From Leptospira ellinghausenii (GTDB taxonomy: Bacteria; Spirochaetota; Leptospiria; Leptospirales; Leptospiraceae), in NCBI RefSeq assembly GCF_003114815.1, contig NZ_BFAZ01000003.1, forward strand, positions 239,549 to 303,548: DNA of 64,000 bases, given 5' to 3'. Below the pieces are notes generated by a model, which was not told where the DNA came from, did not search any database, and saw only the letters and a list, made by a program, of their open reading frames with translations. Shown piece after piece: positions 41,831 through 51,983 of the stretch (position 1 is its first letter; each line of letters opens with the position of its first letter). The position numbers and the translations under genes are program-made.

Positions 41831-43069
41831 ATGTTCACAACGGAATCAACGGAAGGAAACCAGTTTTGGAACGAGACATACTTTGTCCCACATTTCCAAC
41901 CCATCGTCAATGCGATCAATCGCTCGATTTCAGCCTATGAAGTCCTCGGCCGCCAGTTCAACCCAGAAGAGAACACCTACCATTCTTTAGGTGGACTTTT
42001 CCATAACCGAGAACATGACCCGGTTCCAATTTACAATATTGATCGGATTTTGCGAGAGAAGGCAGTCCAAACCTTAAAGGAAAGTAACCTTCGGACAAAA
42101 TTGTTTTTCAATATGATGCCGAACTTTCTCTCTCGGGTGCACCATACTGATTTATTTGCAGAAAATTTCCATATCATCCAACTCATTGAAAAGTATGGGA
42201 TTGATCGCAACCAAGTGGTGATCGAAATCACGGAAGACGAATTTGATGGTTCGATCGAACGGCTCATCCAAATTGTGCAAATTTTCAGGGATTATGGCTT
42301 AAAAATTGCCATCGATGATTTGGGGACAGGATTTTCCAATTTAGAACGCATTGGGTATTTGCACCCAGACATCATGAAAGTGGACATCCGTATCATGAGG
42401 GAAAGTTTGAATAAAAACTCCTTCAAACAAGTTCTAGGAGCCATCTCGGAGATGTCCCAGAAATTAGGAAGCCAACTTCTATTTGAAGGGATTGAAACTG
42501 AAGAAGAGGTGAACCTTGCCCTTTCTATGGGAGCCAATCTCCTCCAAGGATTTTATTTTTCGACCCCGAACCCACATTTTCTCAACCGCAATACTTTCTC
42601 CGATAAAATGAAAACAGTTCTCGAAAACTTTTCCAGTGTTCGTTCTCGTGAACTTCGGGAAAAGGGAATCCGAGAACAAAAGATCATCGACCAATTACAA
42701 GACTTATTTTATGAACTTTCTGATTCGAGTGAAGAAGATTTCCCTTATCGGTTTGGACAAATCCTAGGTTCCCTTCCACGGGAGATCTTAAAGGTGTTTG
42801 TATGCGACGGGGAAGGATACCAAATCACACCAACCTATGATTTGGATCGAATGAATGGTGGGTATTTGGAACGATCTAGGCAAATTGGAAACAATTACGC
42901 TTGGAAACCTTATTTTTTGAAACACAAAGAGGAATCGGAGCGGTTTCGCAAAAAATGGGGAGTGACATACCCTCTGTATGACATCAACAACCAAAATCAG
43001 TATGTTATCTTTACCTTTTCTCTCATGGCAGGGAAGATCCTTGTGGCACAGGTGAGTTGGTCGGAATAG
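41831..43069 (+). CDS. EAL-domain protein (probable c-di-GMP phosphodiesterase)
   Basis: A 412-residue cytoplasmic protein. The EAL domain (about 15-255) keeps catalytic features: YEVLGR for EAL, NMMPNF, VVIEITEDEF, AIDDLGTGFSNLERI, DIMKVDIRIM, LLFEGIETEEE and QGFYFSTPNP. It therefore should hydrolyse c-di-GMP. The C-terminal 150 residues form a separate domain (from about 285; SSEEDFPYRFGQILGSLPRE) that I do not recognise and that may be sensory. No GGDEF domain is attached. Confidence 0.9.
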   Translation: MFTTESTEGNQFWNETYFVPHFQPIVNAINRSISAYEVLGRQFNPEENTYHSLGGLFHNREHDPVPIYNIDRILREKAVQTLKESNLRTKLFFNMMPNFLSRVHHTDLFAENFHIIQLIEKYGIDRNQVVIEITEDEFDGSIERLIQIVQIFRDYGLKIAIDDLGTGFSNLERIGYLHPDIMKVDIRIMRESLNKNSFKQVLGAISEMSQKLGSQLLFEGIETEEEVNLALSMGANLLQGFYFSTPNPHFLNRNTFSDKMKTVLENFSSVRSRELREKGIREQKIIDQLQDLFYELSDSSEEDFPYRFGQILGSLPREILKVFVCDGEGYQITPTYDLDRMNGGYLERSRQIGNNYAWKPYFLKHKEESERFRKKWGVTYPLYDINNQNQYVIFTFSLMAGKILVAQVSWSE

Positions 43070-43118
43070 AATCTTGTTTTTTTTGAGTGGTCGATTTTCC
43101 TGGTAGTAGGGATTCGTC

Positions 43119-43139
43119 TATAATATAGAATCATTCTAA
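43119..43139 (+). promoter_or_regulatory. suf promoter -10 box with PerR/Fur-like operator
   Basis: A perfect TATAAT lies at 43119-43124. Directly after it, ATAGAATCATTCTAA (43125-43139) holds a perfect 6-1-6 palindrome, TAGAAT-C-ATTCTA. It matches the B. subtilis PerR box (TTATAATNATTATAA) at 11-12 of 14 defined positions. The operator would cover the transcription start, suiting repression. A -35 element is weak (TTTTCC at 43095-43100, spacer 18). The palindrome and -10 are seen; the regulator is inferred. Confidence 0.65.
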
Positions 43140-43162
43140 ATATAAAAAAACAGGATACCACC

Positions 43163-43915
43163 TTGTCCGCAATTCTCGAAATCAAATCTCTACATGCCAA
43201 TGTCGGAGACAAACAGATCCTCCGAGGGGTCAATTTAACCATCGGAGCCGGAGAAGTCCATGCCATCATGGGGCCCAATGGTTCTGGGAAAAGTACCCTT
43301 TCCAATGTGATCCTTGGCCATCCAAAATACAATGTTACATCTGGGGACATCCTCTTTCGAGGAGAATCGATCTTAAAACTTTCTACAGACGAAAGGGCAA
43401 GGTTAGGTTTGTTTTTATCGTTCCAATACCCAACTGCACTTCCAGGTGTCACCATCGGGAATTTTTTAAAATCCATTTTAAAAGCACACCGCGGAAAAGA
43501 ACTCCCTGTAAAAGAATTCAAACAAGAATTAAAAACCGCAATGGATCTTTTAGAAGTTCCTCAATCGTTTATCGGGCGTTATGTGAATGATGGGTTCTCT
43601 GGTGGAGAGAAAAAACGAGCTGAAATTTTACAAATGAGTTTATTAAAACCTGTATTATCGATTTTAGATGAAACTGATTCTGGATTAGATATCGATGCCC
43701 TAAGGATCGTTTCAGAAGGAATCAATGCAAATAGAAATCCTGAGAGATCGATTTTACTCATCACACATTACCAAAGGATGCTGAACTACATTGTTCCTGA
43801 TTTTGTCCATGTGTTTGCTGATGGAAGGATATTGGAAACAGGTGGAAAAGACCTATCTCTCAAATTGGAAGAAGTAGGTTATGATTGGATATTGGAGAGA
43901 GAAGGGGTCAAATGA
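43163..43915 (+). CDS. sufC: Fe-S assembly ATPase SufC (TTG start)
   Basis: The ATPase of the SUF scaffold complex, 250 residues. Walker [46 protein letters not shown], signature [15 protein letters not shown] and Walker [20 protein letters not shown] are all specific for SufC. The start is TTG at 43163 behind CAGGATACCACC. It overlaps sufD by 4 bases and is the first gene of a nine-gene operon. Confidence 0.98.
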   Translation: MSAILEIKSLHANVGDKQILRGVNLTIGAGEVHAIMGPNGSGKSTLSNVILGHPKYNVTSGDILFRGESILKLSTDERARLGLFLSFQYPTALPGVTIGNFLKSILKAHRGKELPVKEFKQELKTAMDLLEVPQSFIGRYVNDGFSGGEKKRAEILQMSLLKPVLSILDETDSGLDIDALRIVSEGINANRNPERSILLITHYQRMLNYIVPDFVHVFADGRILETGGKDLSLKLEEVGYDWILEREGVK

Positions 43916-45075
43916 ATTCCTTACTCAACAGACAACAGTTTACCATCGACCCAAAAAAGCGAAATCAGTTTTGTCGTTCCCTCATACAAACTTGGGAAGG
44001 ATTGTCTCTTCCCACAGAAAAAGAGGAATCCTATCGTAAATTTCCAATCAGTGGTTTAGATTGGAAGGAACTGGGATTTGACCCCAAAGAGAAAAAAACT
44101 AAGATTGAGGATTTCTCAAATTCTGTTGAAAAGGATTTGGTAAGTGAAACGATCCTAGATGATATTTTTGTATTGTTACAACAATACCTACCAAAGGATT
44201 ATTTTAGTTATCTCTCTGTTTTACAATCCCCTGGGATTGAGTTTTATATTTGTGAAGATGGACTAGTTACTCCCATTGATTCATCATTAGGTGATGAGCC
44301 AAAATTTTCATTCCGAATTTTTTATGTTCCCAAAGGAAAATTTTCACAAATCCATTTAAAAACACAAACAAACCACAATTCAGATTCCCTTCATTTAAAA
44401 TCAGGAATTGATGTTTTTATTTCAGACAAAGATTCACACGTTGAGATTTTAGATGAAGAGAATTACGATGAAGACTTGGTCCAGTTTCGAACTGTTCTTT
44501 TACTATCCAAAGAAAATACATCGGTAAAATACCATCATTTTCCTTTTGGTGGGTTTCGATCCAAATTATTATTACATTCTCATTTATTAGGAAACGGAGC
44601 AGAAGTGACTGTGGATGGGGTTTCTGCATTAGGAAAGCGGAACCTGAAGGATTTGGATATGGAAATGCACCACCATGCAGACCATACAACAAGTAAAATT
44701 ACATATAAGGCAATTGTTACTGATCGTTCCCATCATGTATTTACAGGAAATCTCATTATCCCACCTAACTTAAAAAAGGTAGTGGCTCACCAGGAATCAT
44801 TCAACCTTTCTTTAAACAAAAAGGCGAGAGCGGAAGCAAATCCAAAGTTAGAAGTATTAGCAGAAGACGTATCTTGTACTCATGGTGCAACCGTTGGTGA
44901 CATTGATGAAGAACAGTACTTTTATTTATTATCGAGAGGTCTAAGTCCTGAAGAATCTAAGTCTTTACTTGTGACTGCTTTTTATGGAGAAACCATACAT
45001 ACGATTGGATTCAATGAGGAAGTAAAACTGGATTTGGAATCTTCCATTCATACCATTCTCGTGGGAGGGAAATGA
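43912..45075 (+). CDS. sufD: Fe-S assembly scaffold protein SufD (SufB/SufD family)
   Basis: A 387-residue member of the SufBD family, starting at the ATG that overlaps the sufC stop. The C-terminal core has [40 protein letters not shown] and [20 protein letters not shown]. Length and the [11 protein letters not shown] motif favour SufD over SufB (usually about 470 residues). In characterised systems SufB and SufD form a heterodimer on SufC; here no sufB is adjacent, so it must be elsewhere or this protein acts as a homodimer. Confidence 0.88.
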   Translation: MNSLLNRQQFTIDPKKRNQFCRSLIQTWEGLSLPTEKEESYRKFPISGLDWKELGFDPKEKKTKIEDFSNSVEKDLVSETILDDIFVLLQQYLPKDYFSYLSVLQSPGIEFYICEDGLVTPIDSSLGDEPKFSFRIFYVPKGKFSQIHLKTQTNHNSDSLHLKSGIDVFISDKDSHVEILDEENYDEDLVQFRTVLLLSKENTSVKYHHFPFGGFRSKLLLHSHLLGNGAEVTVDGVSALGKRNLKDLDMEMHHHADHTTSKITYKAIVTDRSHHVFTGNLIIPPNLKKVVAHQESFNLSLNKKARAEANPKLEVLAEDVSCTHGATVGDIDEEQYFYLLSRGLSPEESKSLLVTAFYGETIHTIGFNEEVKLDLESSIHTILVGGK

Positions 45076-45389
45076 TGGCGTTTAAAAAATTAGTTTCCAT
45101 TGGGGAAATTGAAGAAGGTAAATTAACTGTCATCAAAACCCGGCATTTTTCCGTTGTGATTACAAAATGGGAAAACGAATACTATGCCTTTGAAGATTCT
45201 TGTACTCATGATGGTGAAGAGATTTCCTGTGGTAAGTTGGAAGGTTGTGTCATCACTTGTCCTCGCCATTTTGCAAAATTTGATATCAGAAATGGGAATG
45301 TTTTGGCTCTGCCAGCCACAGAACCACTCACTACATTTCCTACAAAAGTAAATGGAAATGACTTAGAAGTGGATTTGGAGTCTGTATGA
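45072..45389 (+). CDS. Rieske-type [2Fe-2S] ferredoxin
   Basis: A stand-alone Rieske protein of 105 residues. The cluster ligands are C-x-H in [12 protein letters not shown] and C-x2-H in [13 protein letters not shown]. It resembles the small ferredoxins of dioxygenase and NirD type. It is placed inside the suf operon, overlapping both neighbours by 4 bases, which implies a role tied to cluster assembly, either as electron donor or as client or sensor. Confidence 0.92.
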   Translation: MMAFKKLVSIGEIEEGKLTVIKTRHFSVVITKWENEYYAFEDSCTHDGEEISCGKLEGCVITCPRHFAKFDIRNGNVLALPATEPLTTFPTKVNGNDLEVDLESV

Positions 45390-46630
45390 GTTTGGATCCT
45401 TATCAACTTCGAAAAGATTTTCCGATCCTTTCCGAGACAATGCCGAATGGGAAACCTCTTGTTTACTTAGACAATGGAGCAACTTCGCAAAAACCACTCA
45501 GTGTCATTCAGGCAACAAATGATTATTATGCGAAAGAAAATGCAAACATCCATAGGGGTGTATATTACCTTTCCCAACATGCCACTGAACTTTTTGAACG
45601 AACAAGAATCAAAACTTCCCATTTTTTCCAAGCACAATGTGCAAAGGCTATCATTTTCACCCGGGGAACAACAGATGCCATCAATTTAGTGGCACAAACT
45701 TATGGACGGGTAAATGTATCCGAAGGGGATGAGATTGTTTTATCTGTCCAAGAACACCATTCCAATTTAGTTCCTTGGCAAATGTTAGCTCGCGAGAAAA
45801 GAGCATTTTTAAAATTCATTCCAATCCTTCCGGATACAACTTACGACTTATCAAAGTTAAGTGAAATTATCACCAAACGAACAAAAATTGTGGCAATTAG
45901 CCAAATGTCAAATGTGACTGGAACGGTTCATGATCTGCGAAAAATCATTGATCGGGCAAGGCAAGTAGGAGCAAAGGTACTCGTTGATGGTGCCCAGGCA
46001 GCTTGCCATATGCCTATTCACTTAGTGGATTTAGATGTGGATTTTTATGCTTTTTCTGCCCACAAGATGTTAGGTCCCACTGGAGTTGGTGTACTTTTTG
46101 GGAAAGAAGAAATTTTAGAAGCCATGCCACCTTGGTTAGGTGGGGGTGATATGATTGAATCCGTGGAATTGGAAAGTTCTACATACGCAGCACTTCCTGC
46201 TAAACTAGAAGCAGGTACTCCAAACATAGCAGGTGTGATTGGTTTTTCTCATGCCTTGGATTATTTGCAAAAAGTAGGTATGCAAAATATCAAAAACCAC
46301 GAACGGATGTTAACCGAATATGCTTTGGAACGGTTTCAAAAGATCGGTGGTCTTACCCTTTACGGAACAGAGGATTTGGACAAACGTGGTGGTGTAATTT
46401 CCTTCACTTTGGACGGAATCCACCCTCATGATGTTGGGTCCATCTTAGATGAAGAAGGTGTTGCCATCCGTGTGGGACACCACTGTTGCCAACCTCTCAT
46501 GAAACACTTCCAAATCCCTGGAACCTGTCGGGCATCGTTTTATTTTTATAATACAAAAGAAGACATTGATGTTCTCATAAAATCCATTGAGAAGGTAAAA
46601 TCAATATTTGGTCGTGTCGTCAGAAAATAA
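45386..46630 (+). CDS. sufS: Cysteine desulfurase SufS
   Basis: PLP enzyme supplying sulfur from cysteine, 414 residues. It has [31 protein letters not shown], the PLP lysine in [18 protein letters not shown], and [15 protein letters not shown] with the active-site cysteine in [12 protein letters not shown]. This is the group II (SufS) form with a short catalytic loop, which normally hands sulfur to SufU or SufE. Confidence 0.98.
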   Translation: MSLDPYQLRKDFPILSETMPNGKPLVYLDNGATSQKPLSVIQATNDYYAKENANIHRGVYYLSQHATELFERTRIKTSHFFQAQCAKAIIFTRGTTDAINLVAQTYGRVNVSEGDEIVLSVQEHHSNLVPWQMLAREKRAFLKFIPILPDTTYDLSKLSEIITKRTKIVAISQMSNVTGTVHDLRKIIDRARQVGAKVLVDGAQAACHMPIHLVDLDVDFYAFSAHKMLGPTGVGVLFGKEEILEAMPPWLGGGDMIESVELESSTYAALPAKLEAGTPNIAGVIGFSHALDYLQKVGMQNIKNHERMLTEYALERFQKIGGLTLYGTEDLDKRGGVISFTLDGIHPHDVGSILDEEGVAIRVGHHCCQPLMKHFQIPGTCRASFYFYNTKEDIDVLIKSIEKVKSIFGRVVRK

Positions 46631-47051
46631 TACATTCCAAGATTTTCTAAAATGGAAATCCTATGCGCTTTGGCAAAAACCAGAGGAAACTGTTTTAGAA
46701 GTTTCGGCATTGAATCCCTTATGTGGTGATGAAGTGAAATTGTATTACCGAAAAGAAGGTAAGGATAGGATCAGAATTTTGGGTGTATCTGGTGAATCCT
46801 GTTCGATTTGTTCGGCTTCTCTTGGTTTTTTATTCAAACACCAAACGGAATTTCAAAAAGATAAGTTCCTTTTTTACTTGAGTGAACGTAAAAATTTTTT
46901 AGAGGGAGATGAAACTTCCTTGTTTGGAGATTTAGAAGAGATAACATTCTTACGGAATGTGAAAATTCACCCAAGTCGTTATCGCTGTGCCCTTTTGCCC
47001 TGGCAAACTCTATTAAAAATCATTGAGGTAAACCATGATCCGAGATCCTGA
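46608..47051 (+). CDS. sufU: Sulfur-acceptor / scaffold protein SufU-like
   Basis: A 147-residue IscU/SufU-fold protein. Conserved cysteines lie in [25 protein letters not shown] and [12 protein letters not shown], the SufU pattern for a zinc site that accepts persulfide from SufS. The start is uncertain: TTG 46608 (GAAGG 12 bases upstream) or GTG 46614, both inside the end of sufS. The overlap implies coupled translation with its partner enzyme. Confidence 0.88.
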   Translation: MVVSSENNTFQDFLKWKSYALWQKPEETVLEVSALNPLCGDEVKLYYRKEGKDRIRILGVSGESCSICSASLGFLFKHQTEFQKDKFLFYLSERKNFLEGDETSLFGDLEEITFLRNVKIHPSRYRCALLPWQTLLKIIEVNHDPRS

Positions 47052-47358
47052 AACAGAAAAAGAGTGGGAAGTGTATCATAGTATTCGATCTGTCGAAGAT
47101 CCTGAGATTGGCATTTCTCTTGTTGAACTTGGATTGATTTATGATGTGAAAGTGGAAGGGGAAAAAGCAGAAGTCACAATGACTTATACTTCTCTAGCTT
47201 GCCCAGCTGGCCCACAGATGAAACAAGACATTGAAAATCATGCACTACGCGTGGAAGGAATTTCAGAAGTAGCTGTGCATGTTGTCTGGAATCCGAAATG
47301 GGAACCCAGATCCATGGCTAGTGAAGAAGCAAAAATGCAAATGGGGATATTCGATTGA
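47035..47358 (+). CDS. sufT: MIP18/DUF59 Fe-S maturation factor SufT
   Basis: A 107-residue DUF59 protein with [20 protein letters not shown] and [20 protein letters not shown], the reactive cysteine being in LACP. SufT-type proteins help mature Fe-S proteins, especially under high demand. It overlaps sufU by 17 bases and the ggt start by 4. Confidence 0.92.
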   Translation: MIRDPETEKEWEVYHSIRSVEDPEIGISLVELGLIYDVKVEGEKAEVTMTYTSLACPAGPQMKQDIENHALRVEGISEVAVHVVWNPKWEPRSMASEEAKMQMGIFD

Positions 47359-49127
47359 GTTTGTTTTTTGGCAAAAAGAGATCGTTCCTCTTTCTCTACT
47401 TCGGTTTGTTATCACTTGTAAGTTGTGAAACGATCCAATCGTTTTTAGATACCAAAGAAAAAACCACTGAGTTATCTTCGTCCATTCCTCAAATCCAAGG
47501 TGCCTCACTTAAAAGAGATCGTTATGAGTTGGTTGGTCGTGAGTTTATGATTGCAACTGACCATCCTCTCGCTTCTCAAGCTGGGGTTGAAGTATGGAAA
47601 CAAGGTGGAAATGTTGTCGATGTTTTTGCAGCAGCAAGTTTTGCTATCTCTGTCTTAAGACCACAATCGACAGGTTTATTTGGTGGAGGATTTGCGATTG
47701 TTTACCTTCCCAAAAAAGGGAAATGGGCTTATGATTTCCGAGAACGTTCCCCAAAAAAAGGAATTGGTTCTTTTTATACAAAACCTGATGGATCAGCCGA
47801 TACAGAAAAAATTAGAAAAGGTCCTTTTAGTGTGGGAGTCCCCGGAAACGTACAAGGGATTCTGAAAATCCAAAAACAACATGGAAAACTTCCCATCACA
47901 GATGTACTCGCACCTGCTATGCGTTATGCGAAAAATGGTTTTGCTGTGTATGCGGATTTAGCCAATGTGATCACAAAAGTTTGGCCAAATATGAATCCAT
48001 CCATGCAGAAGGTTTTTGGGATTGATAACCGTCCGATTCGAGAAGGGGAACTTCTCGTTCAAAATGATTTGTTCCAAACATTAAGCCGGATTGCAGAAAA
48101 TGAAGAGAAAGAATGGATCGATGGAGAAACAACAAGGTTAGTCACTGAATATTACAAAGAATTTGATGGCTTCATCAGTGAAGAAGATTGGAAAGAATAC
48201 AAAGTCAAACAGATGGAACCATTGAGTAGTTCTGTATGGGGATTCCAAATGTTGACTATGCCTCCTCCTAGTTCTGGCGTACATTTGATCACATTGATGT
48301 TATTGAATACGGAGATGGCAAAACGCCAATCATTTCCCAAGGGCCAAGTGGGTGAAATGATACAGATCACGGAAGCAATGCGAGTTGCTTTCAGAGATAG
48401 AGCAGAGTTAGGTGGAGATCCAAATTACACAGATGTACCTGTAGCAAAACTAATTTCCTTACCGTACATCCAAGCAGAAGTGAATGAAATTGAAAAAAAG
48501 GTAGTGTCTGGAAATTGGAAACCCATTCTAAAACCGATCGAACCAAAGGATTCTTATAATACCACTCATATCTCTGTGATGGACAAGGAAGGGAATGCTG
48601 TTTCTTCCACCCAATCCATCAATGGAATTTTCGGTGCCATCCAAATGGTTCCTGGAACTGGTCTTGTTTTGAATAATACGATGGATGATTTTTCCATTGC
48701 ACCTGGAGTTCCGAATCTATATGGACTTGTTGGTTCCCAAGCAAATGCCATAGCCCCAGGGAAAACACCACTTTCGAGTATGAGTCCAACCATTCTATTA
48801 GAACCAAATGGAAATACAAAATTAGTCATTGGTGCTCCAGGTGGGTCTCAAATTCCAACCTCAATTTTTAACACTTTGTATCACTATTTGATTCAAAAAC
48901 GAAACTTATATGAAAGTGTTTCTTTTCCACGGATCCACCACCAATACCAACCTGATACATTATTTCTGGATCCTGAATTAAAAGGAACGTTTCCTGAAAC
49001 GGAACTTCCTTTTTACCAAGTCCAATATGGTAGGCACCGTGCGAAGGTATTTGTTGTGTCAAAAGAAGGAGACAAACTCATAGGTGTCTCTGACCCGAAA
49101 GGGGAAGGTGTTCCATTAGGTTTTTAG
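47355..49127 (+). CDS. ggt: Gamma-glutamyltransferase, predicted lipoprotein (TTG start)
   Basis: Hydrolyses or transfers the gamma-glutamyl group of glutathione outside the cytoplasm. The 590-residue precursor has a lipoprotein signal peptide ending LLSLVSC (lipid-bearing Cys24) instead of the simple signal peptide of E. coli Ggt. Autocleavage would occur before Thr403 in [25 protein letters not shown] and [13 protein letters not shown] match the family. TTG 47355 overlaps the sufT stop (TTGA), so Ggt is translated from the suf operon. Confidence 0.95.
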   Translation: MSLFFGKKRSFLFLYFGLLSLVSCETIQSFLDTKEKTTELSSSIPQIQGASLKRDRYELVGREFMIATDHPLASQAGVEVWKQGGNVVDVFAAASFAISVLRPQSTGLFGGGFAIVYLPKKGKWAYDFRERSPKKGIGSFYTKPDGSADTEKIRKGPFSVGVPGNVQGILKIQKQHGKLPITDVLAPAMRYAKNGFAVYADLANVITKVWPNMNPSMQKVFGIDNRPIREGELLVQNDLFQTLSRIAENEEKEWIDGETTRLVTEYYKEFDGFISEEDWKEYKVKQMEPLSSSVWGFQMLTMPPPSSGVHLITLMLLNTEMAKRQSFPKGQVGEMIQITEAMRVAFRDRAELGGDPNYTDVPVAKLISLPYIQAEVNEIEKKVVSGNWKPILKPIEPKDSYNTTHISVMDKEGNAVSSTQSINGIFGAIQMVPGTGLVLNNTMDDFSIAPGVPNLYGLVGSQANAIAPGKTPLSSMSPTILLEPNGNTKLVIGAPGGSQIPTSIFNTLYHYLIQKRNLYESVSFPRIHHQYQPDTLFLDPELKGTFPETELPFYQVQYGRHRAKVFVVSKEGDKLIGVSDPKGEGVPLGF

Positions 49128-49130
49128 TCG

Positions 49131-50732
49131 ATGAAAGCAAAATTATTAAAATCAAAACAGAAAAATTCAACTGTTTCCCTTTTTTCAAAGGAGTACAAAG
49201 ATTGTCTACTAAGTGCCAAACATGGTTTAGAACGAGAAAGTGTTCGAGTAGATGAAAAAGCATTTTTTTCTCAAACACCTCATCCAAAATCGTTAGGTTC
49301 TAGTTTAACTCATCCGCTCATTAAAACCGATTTTGCAGAGGCACAAATTGAGTATGCAACAAACATACACAAAACGATTCCAGATGCCATTATGGAACTC
49401 ACTGAACTCCATGCATTTACGGCTAAAAATTTAGGGAAAGAATACCTTTGGCCGTTTAGTATGCCACCTGTTTTACCAAAAGAAAATAAAATTGAAGTTG
49501 GTCAGTACGGAACTTCAAATGAAGGGCGTAAAAAAACAATTTATCGAAATGGTTTGGGGCATCGTTACGGAAAAAAAATGCAAACGATTTCGGGAGTTCA
49601 TTACAACGTATCATTTGATACCTGTATGTTATCAGTGGTTTCTGAAAAAAGATTTCAAAAACCACTGACCAAAGAAACAAAATCACAAATTTATTTTGAT
49701 ACGATTCGTAATTTTTATCGGATTTCACCAGCATTATTGTATTTATTCGGTTCTTCTAGTTTAACAGATGCAACATTTATTGATTCTCCGATTGCATTAA
49801 AAAACTTACAAAAGTTAGATTCTAAAACTTTAAATGCACCACATTCCACTACTTTAAGGTTATCGAATATTGGTTATACAAGTAAGGTGCAAGGCAAATA
49901 TCCAATTTCTGTCAATTCGTTAAAAGAATATGCGTCTGACATGTGCCAAGTTGTATCAAAAACTTACGCACCTTACAAAAAATTTAACACGAAACCAACC
50001 AATCAATTGAATGACTTTGTATTACAATTGGAAAATGAATATTACTCACTGGTTAGGCCAAAACAAGTTCCAAAAGGTGAGGAAAGAGTAGTGGATGCAC
50101 TGATGGAGCGGGGAGTCGAATACCTGGAATTAAGACTACTTGATTTGGATCCTTTTTCGGCCATTGGTGTAGAAGAAACAAGGTTGTACTTCCTGCATAT
50201 GGTTCTCCTCTACTGTATGTTAAACGAGTCTCCAAAAGCTGATGCAATTGAAATGGCAAATTGGAGAAAAAACCAGGAACTCACAACTTGGTTTGGCCGA
50301 AAACCAGAAACAAAGGTTTTTTTATTTGGAAAAGAGATTTTCTTACGAGACATGGTGCACCAGCTTTTTGTCGACTTACAGCCGATTGCTGATCTATTGG
50401 ATGACAATGATGCGAGTGGACCTTTTAGTCGGGCTTGGGAAACTCAATGGGAAAAATGGGATGATCCTTCATTCTTAGGTGCTACCATGTCGGAATTGGA
50501 TTTAAAGATCCATAAAACGAGTTTTCGAGAATTTGGACTGGCTCTTGCCAAATCACATAAAGCGGAACTTTTACAAATTGGTCTTTCTCCTAATCGAATC
50601 AAATACTATGAAGATCTAAGTGAACAATCGATTTACGAACAGAAAAAAATCGAAACTTTAGAAGGAAGCCACCTTAAAAAAAACCAAAAACCCATACAAA
50701 TTAAGCCCCTAAATCTTTGTAGTGAGGTTTAA
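49131..50732 (+). CDS. gshA: Glutamate-cysteine ligase (E. coli GshA type)
   Basis: First step of glutathione synthesis, 533 residues. KHGLERESVRV, FAEAQIEYAT, YLWPFSMPP, GQYGTSNEGRKKTIYRNGLG and KKMQTISGVHYNVSFD match the E. coli GshA family closely. It starts 3 bases after ggt. In bifunctional GshF this domain is fused to an ATP-grasp domain; here that part is the separate, overlapping next gene. Confidence 0.97.
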   Translation: MKAKLLKSKQKNSTVSLFSKEYKDCLLSAKHGLERESVRVDEKAFFSQTPHPKSLGSSLTHPLIKTDFAEAQIEYATNIHKTIPDAIMELTELHAFTAKNLGKEYLWPFSMPPVLPKENKIEVGQYGTSNEGRKKTIYRNGLGHRYGKKMQTISGVHYNVSFDTCMLSVVSEKRFQKPLTKETKSQIYFDTIRNFYRISPALLYLFGSSSLTDATFIDSPIALKNLQKLDSKTLNAPHSTTLRLSNIGYTSKVQGKYPISVNSLKEYASDMCQVVSKTYAPYKKFNTKPTNQLNDFVLQLENEYYSLVRPKQVPKGEERVVDALMERGVEYLELRLLDLDPFSAIGVEETRLYFLHMVLLYCMLNESPKADAIEMANWRKNQELTTWFGRKPETKVFLFGKEIFLRDMVHQLFVDLQPIADLLDDNDASGPFSRAWETQWEKWDDPSFLGATMSELDLKIHKTSFREFGLALAKSHKAELLQIGLSPNRIKYYEDLSEQSIYEQKKIETLEGSHLKKNQKPIQIKPLNLCSEV

Positions 50733-50733
50733 A

Positions 50734-51741
50734 GTGAAAGAATCAAAACCATTATTACCGGGTTGGGAAGACTTAGAAATATCGACTCAGATCATCATAC
50801 GTGATGCAATCAGTAGAGGTATCAAGGTAGAGGTTATCGATCGTAAGGAAAATTTTTTACGTTTGGTTAAAGGCAATCATTCTGAATTTGTAAAGGAAGC
50901 AAGTAAAACACGATTGGATAGTTTGATGACTTATTTGGTGATGGAAAATAAAATTGCCTCCAAACTTGTGTTAAGTGAAAATAAAGTTAGAGTTCCCATT
51001 GGAAAAGATTATTCCCTGGTTGAAGATGCTTTGTTGGATTATCCACTCTTTCAATCTAAAAAAAAGGTGATAAAGCCTGTCACAACCAATTTTGGAATTG
51101 GAATTGGAATATCCAATCCTAACGATTCTTTGGAACGATTTACATTTTTTGTCAAACAAGCATTTTCGTTTTCCAATTCCATCATTGTAGAAGAATTTAT
51201 AGAAGGTCCCGAATACCGTTTTTTGGTATTAGGTGATGAAGTGGTAGCGGTTTGTAACCGAGTTCCTGCGAATGTGGTAGGCGATGGTGTTCATACCATT
51301 CGGGAACTCATCGAAGTAAAAAACAAAGATCCAAGACGCGGGGAAGGCCATATCACAGCTTTAGAAAAAATCCAAATGTCCGAAACGGAAAGATTAGTTC
51401 TGTCTGATAATGGATTTACATTCGACTCGGTTCCTAAAAAAGATGAACAAGTATTTTTAAGAAAAAACTCGAATATCTCAACTGGTGGTGATTCCATTGA
51501 TGTAACTGATTTGGTTCACCCAGAGTTTAAAACCATTGCTCTAAATGCAGCAAAGGCTGCATCTGCCGTCATTTGTGGGATTGATATCATCTCCAGTGCC
51601 ATTACGGAAATACCAAATCCGAACCATTATGCGGTACTAGAAATAAATTTTAATCCTGTTTTGTACATCCATGAATTTCCTTATGCAGGAAAACCGAGAG
51701 CTGTTGGAGATAAAATTCTCGATTTATTGGGATTTACGTAA
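50734..51741 (+). CDS. gshB: ATP-grasp glutathione synthetase (GshF C-terminal type)
   Basis: An ATP-grasp ligase of about 335 residues resembling the C-terminal half of GshF and cyanophycin synthetase rather than E. coli GshB: KKVIKPVTTNFGIGIGIS, VEEFIEGPEYRFLVLGDEVV, RVPANVVGDGVHTIRELIE and YAVLEINFNPVLYIHEFP. Its place right after gshA implies addition of glycine to gamma-glutamylcysteine. GTG 50734 is preferred because GAGG stands 6 bases before it; GTG 50722 is the alternative. The end overlaps the convergent glutaredoxin gene by 8 bases. Confidence 0.88.
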   Translation: MKESKPLLPGWEDLEISTQIIIRDAISRGIKVEVIDRKENFLRLVKGNHSEFVKEASKTRLDSLMTYLVMENKIASKLVLSENKVRVPIGKDYSLVEDALLDYPLFQSKKKVIKPVTTNFGIGIGISNPNDSLERFTFFVKQAFSFSNSIIVEEFIEGPEYRFLVLGDEVVAVCNRVPANVVGDGVHTIRELIEVKNKDPRRGEGHITALEKIQMSETERLVLSDNGFTFDSVPKKDEQVFLRKNSNISTGGDSIDVTDLVHPEFKTIALNAAKAASAVICGIDIISSAITEIPNPNHYAVLEINFNPVLYIHEFPYAGKPRAVGDKILDLLGFT

Positions 51742-51976
51742 ATTTGTTTCGAAGGTAGTCGATGATGTCGAGAGATTCATACATTTTTGTCTCTCCATCA
51801 ACAAGGAAAGGGACTTGGGAAATGCCACCTAACTTGATAACTTCGTCTCTTCCCGGTGTGCCATACCTTGCCTCTACCAAAATATAATCCTTACCTTCTG
51901 TTAGACCTAGTGTTTGTATGGCTTGCCTAACACGGTAACAATAAGGACAGGAGTCATATTGGTAGAGACGGATCAT
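51734..51976 (-). CDS. Glutaredoxin-like protein (CPYC)
   Basis: A compact 80-residue thioredoxin-fold protein with the dithiol site SCPYC (Cys10, Cys13), the cis-proline loop QVPFLVDG and SLDIIDYLRNKF. The ending resembles the N-terminal domain of glutathione transferases, so it may be a stand-alone GST_N module. It is the last gene of the minus-strand operon, 7 bases after grxD. Confidence 0.9.
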   Translation of the reverse strand: MIRLYQYDSCPYCYRVRQAIQTLGLTEGKDYILVEARYGTPGRDEVIKLGGISQVPFLVDGETKMYESLDIIDYLRNKFT

Positions 51977-51983
51977 GGGATTA

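Noticed and set aside
50722..50741. gshA-gshB junction as a frameshifted gshF
   Set aside because: The second gene has its own GTG start with a well-placed GAGG, and the first ends with a normal stop after a complete GshA, so two genes are more likely than a broken fusion.
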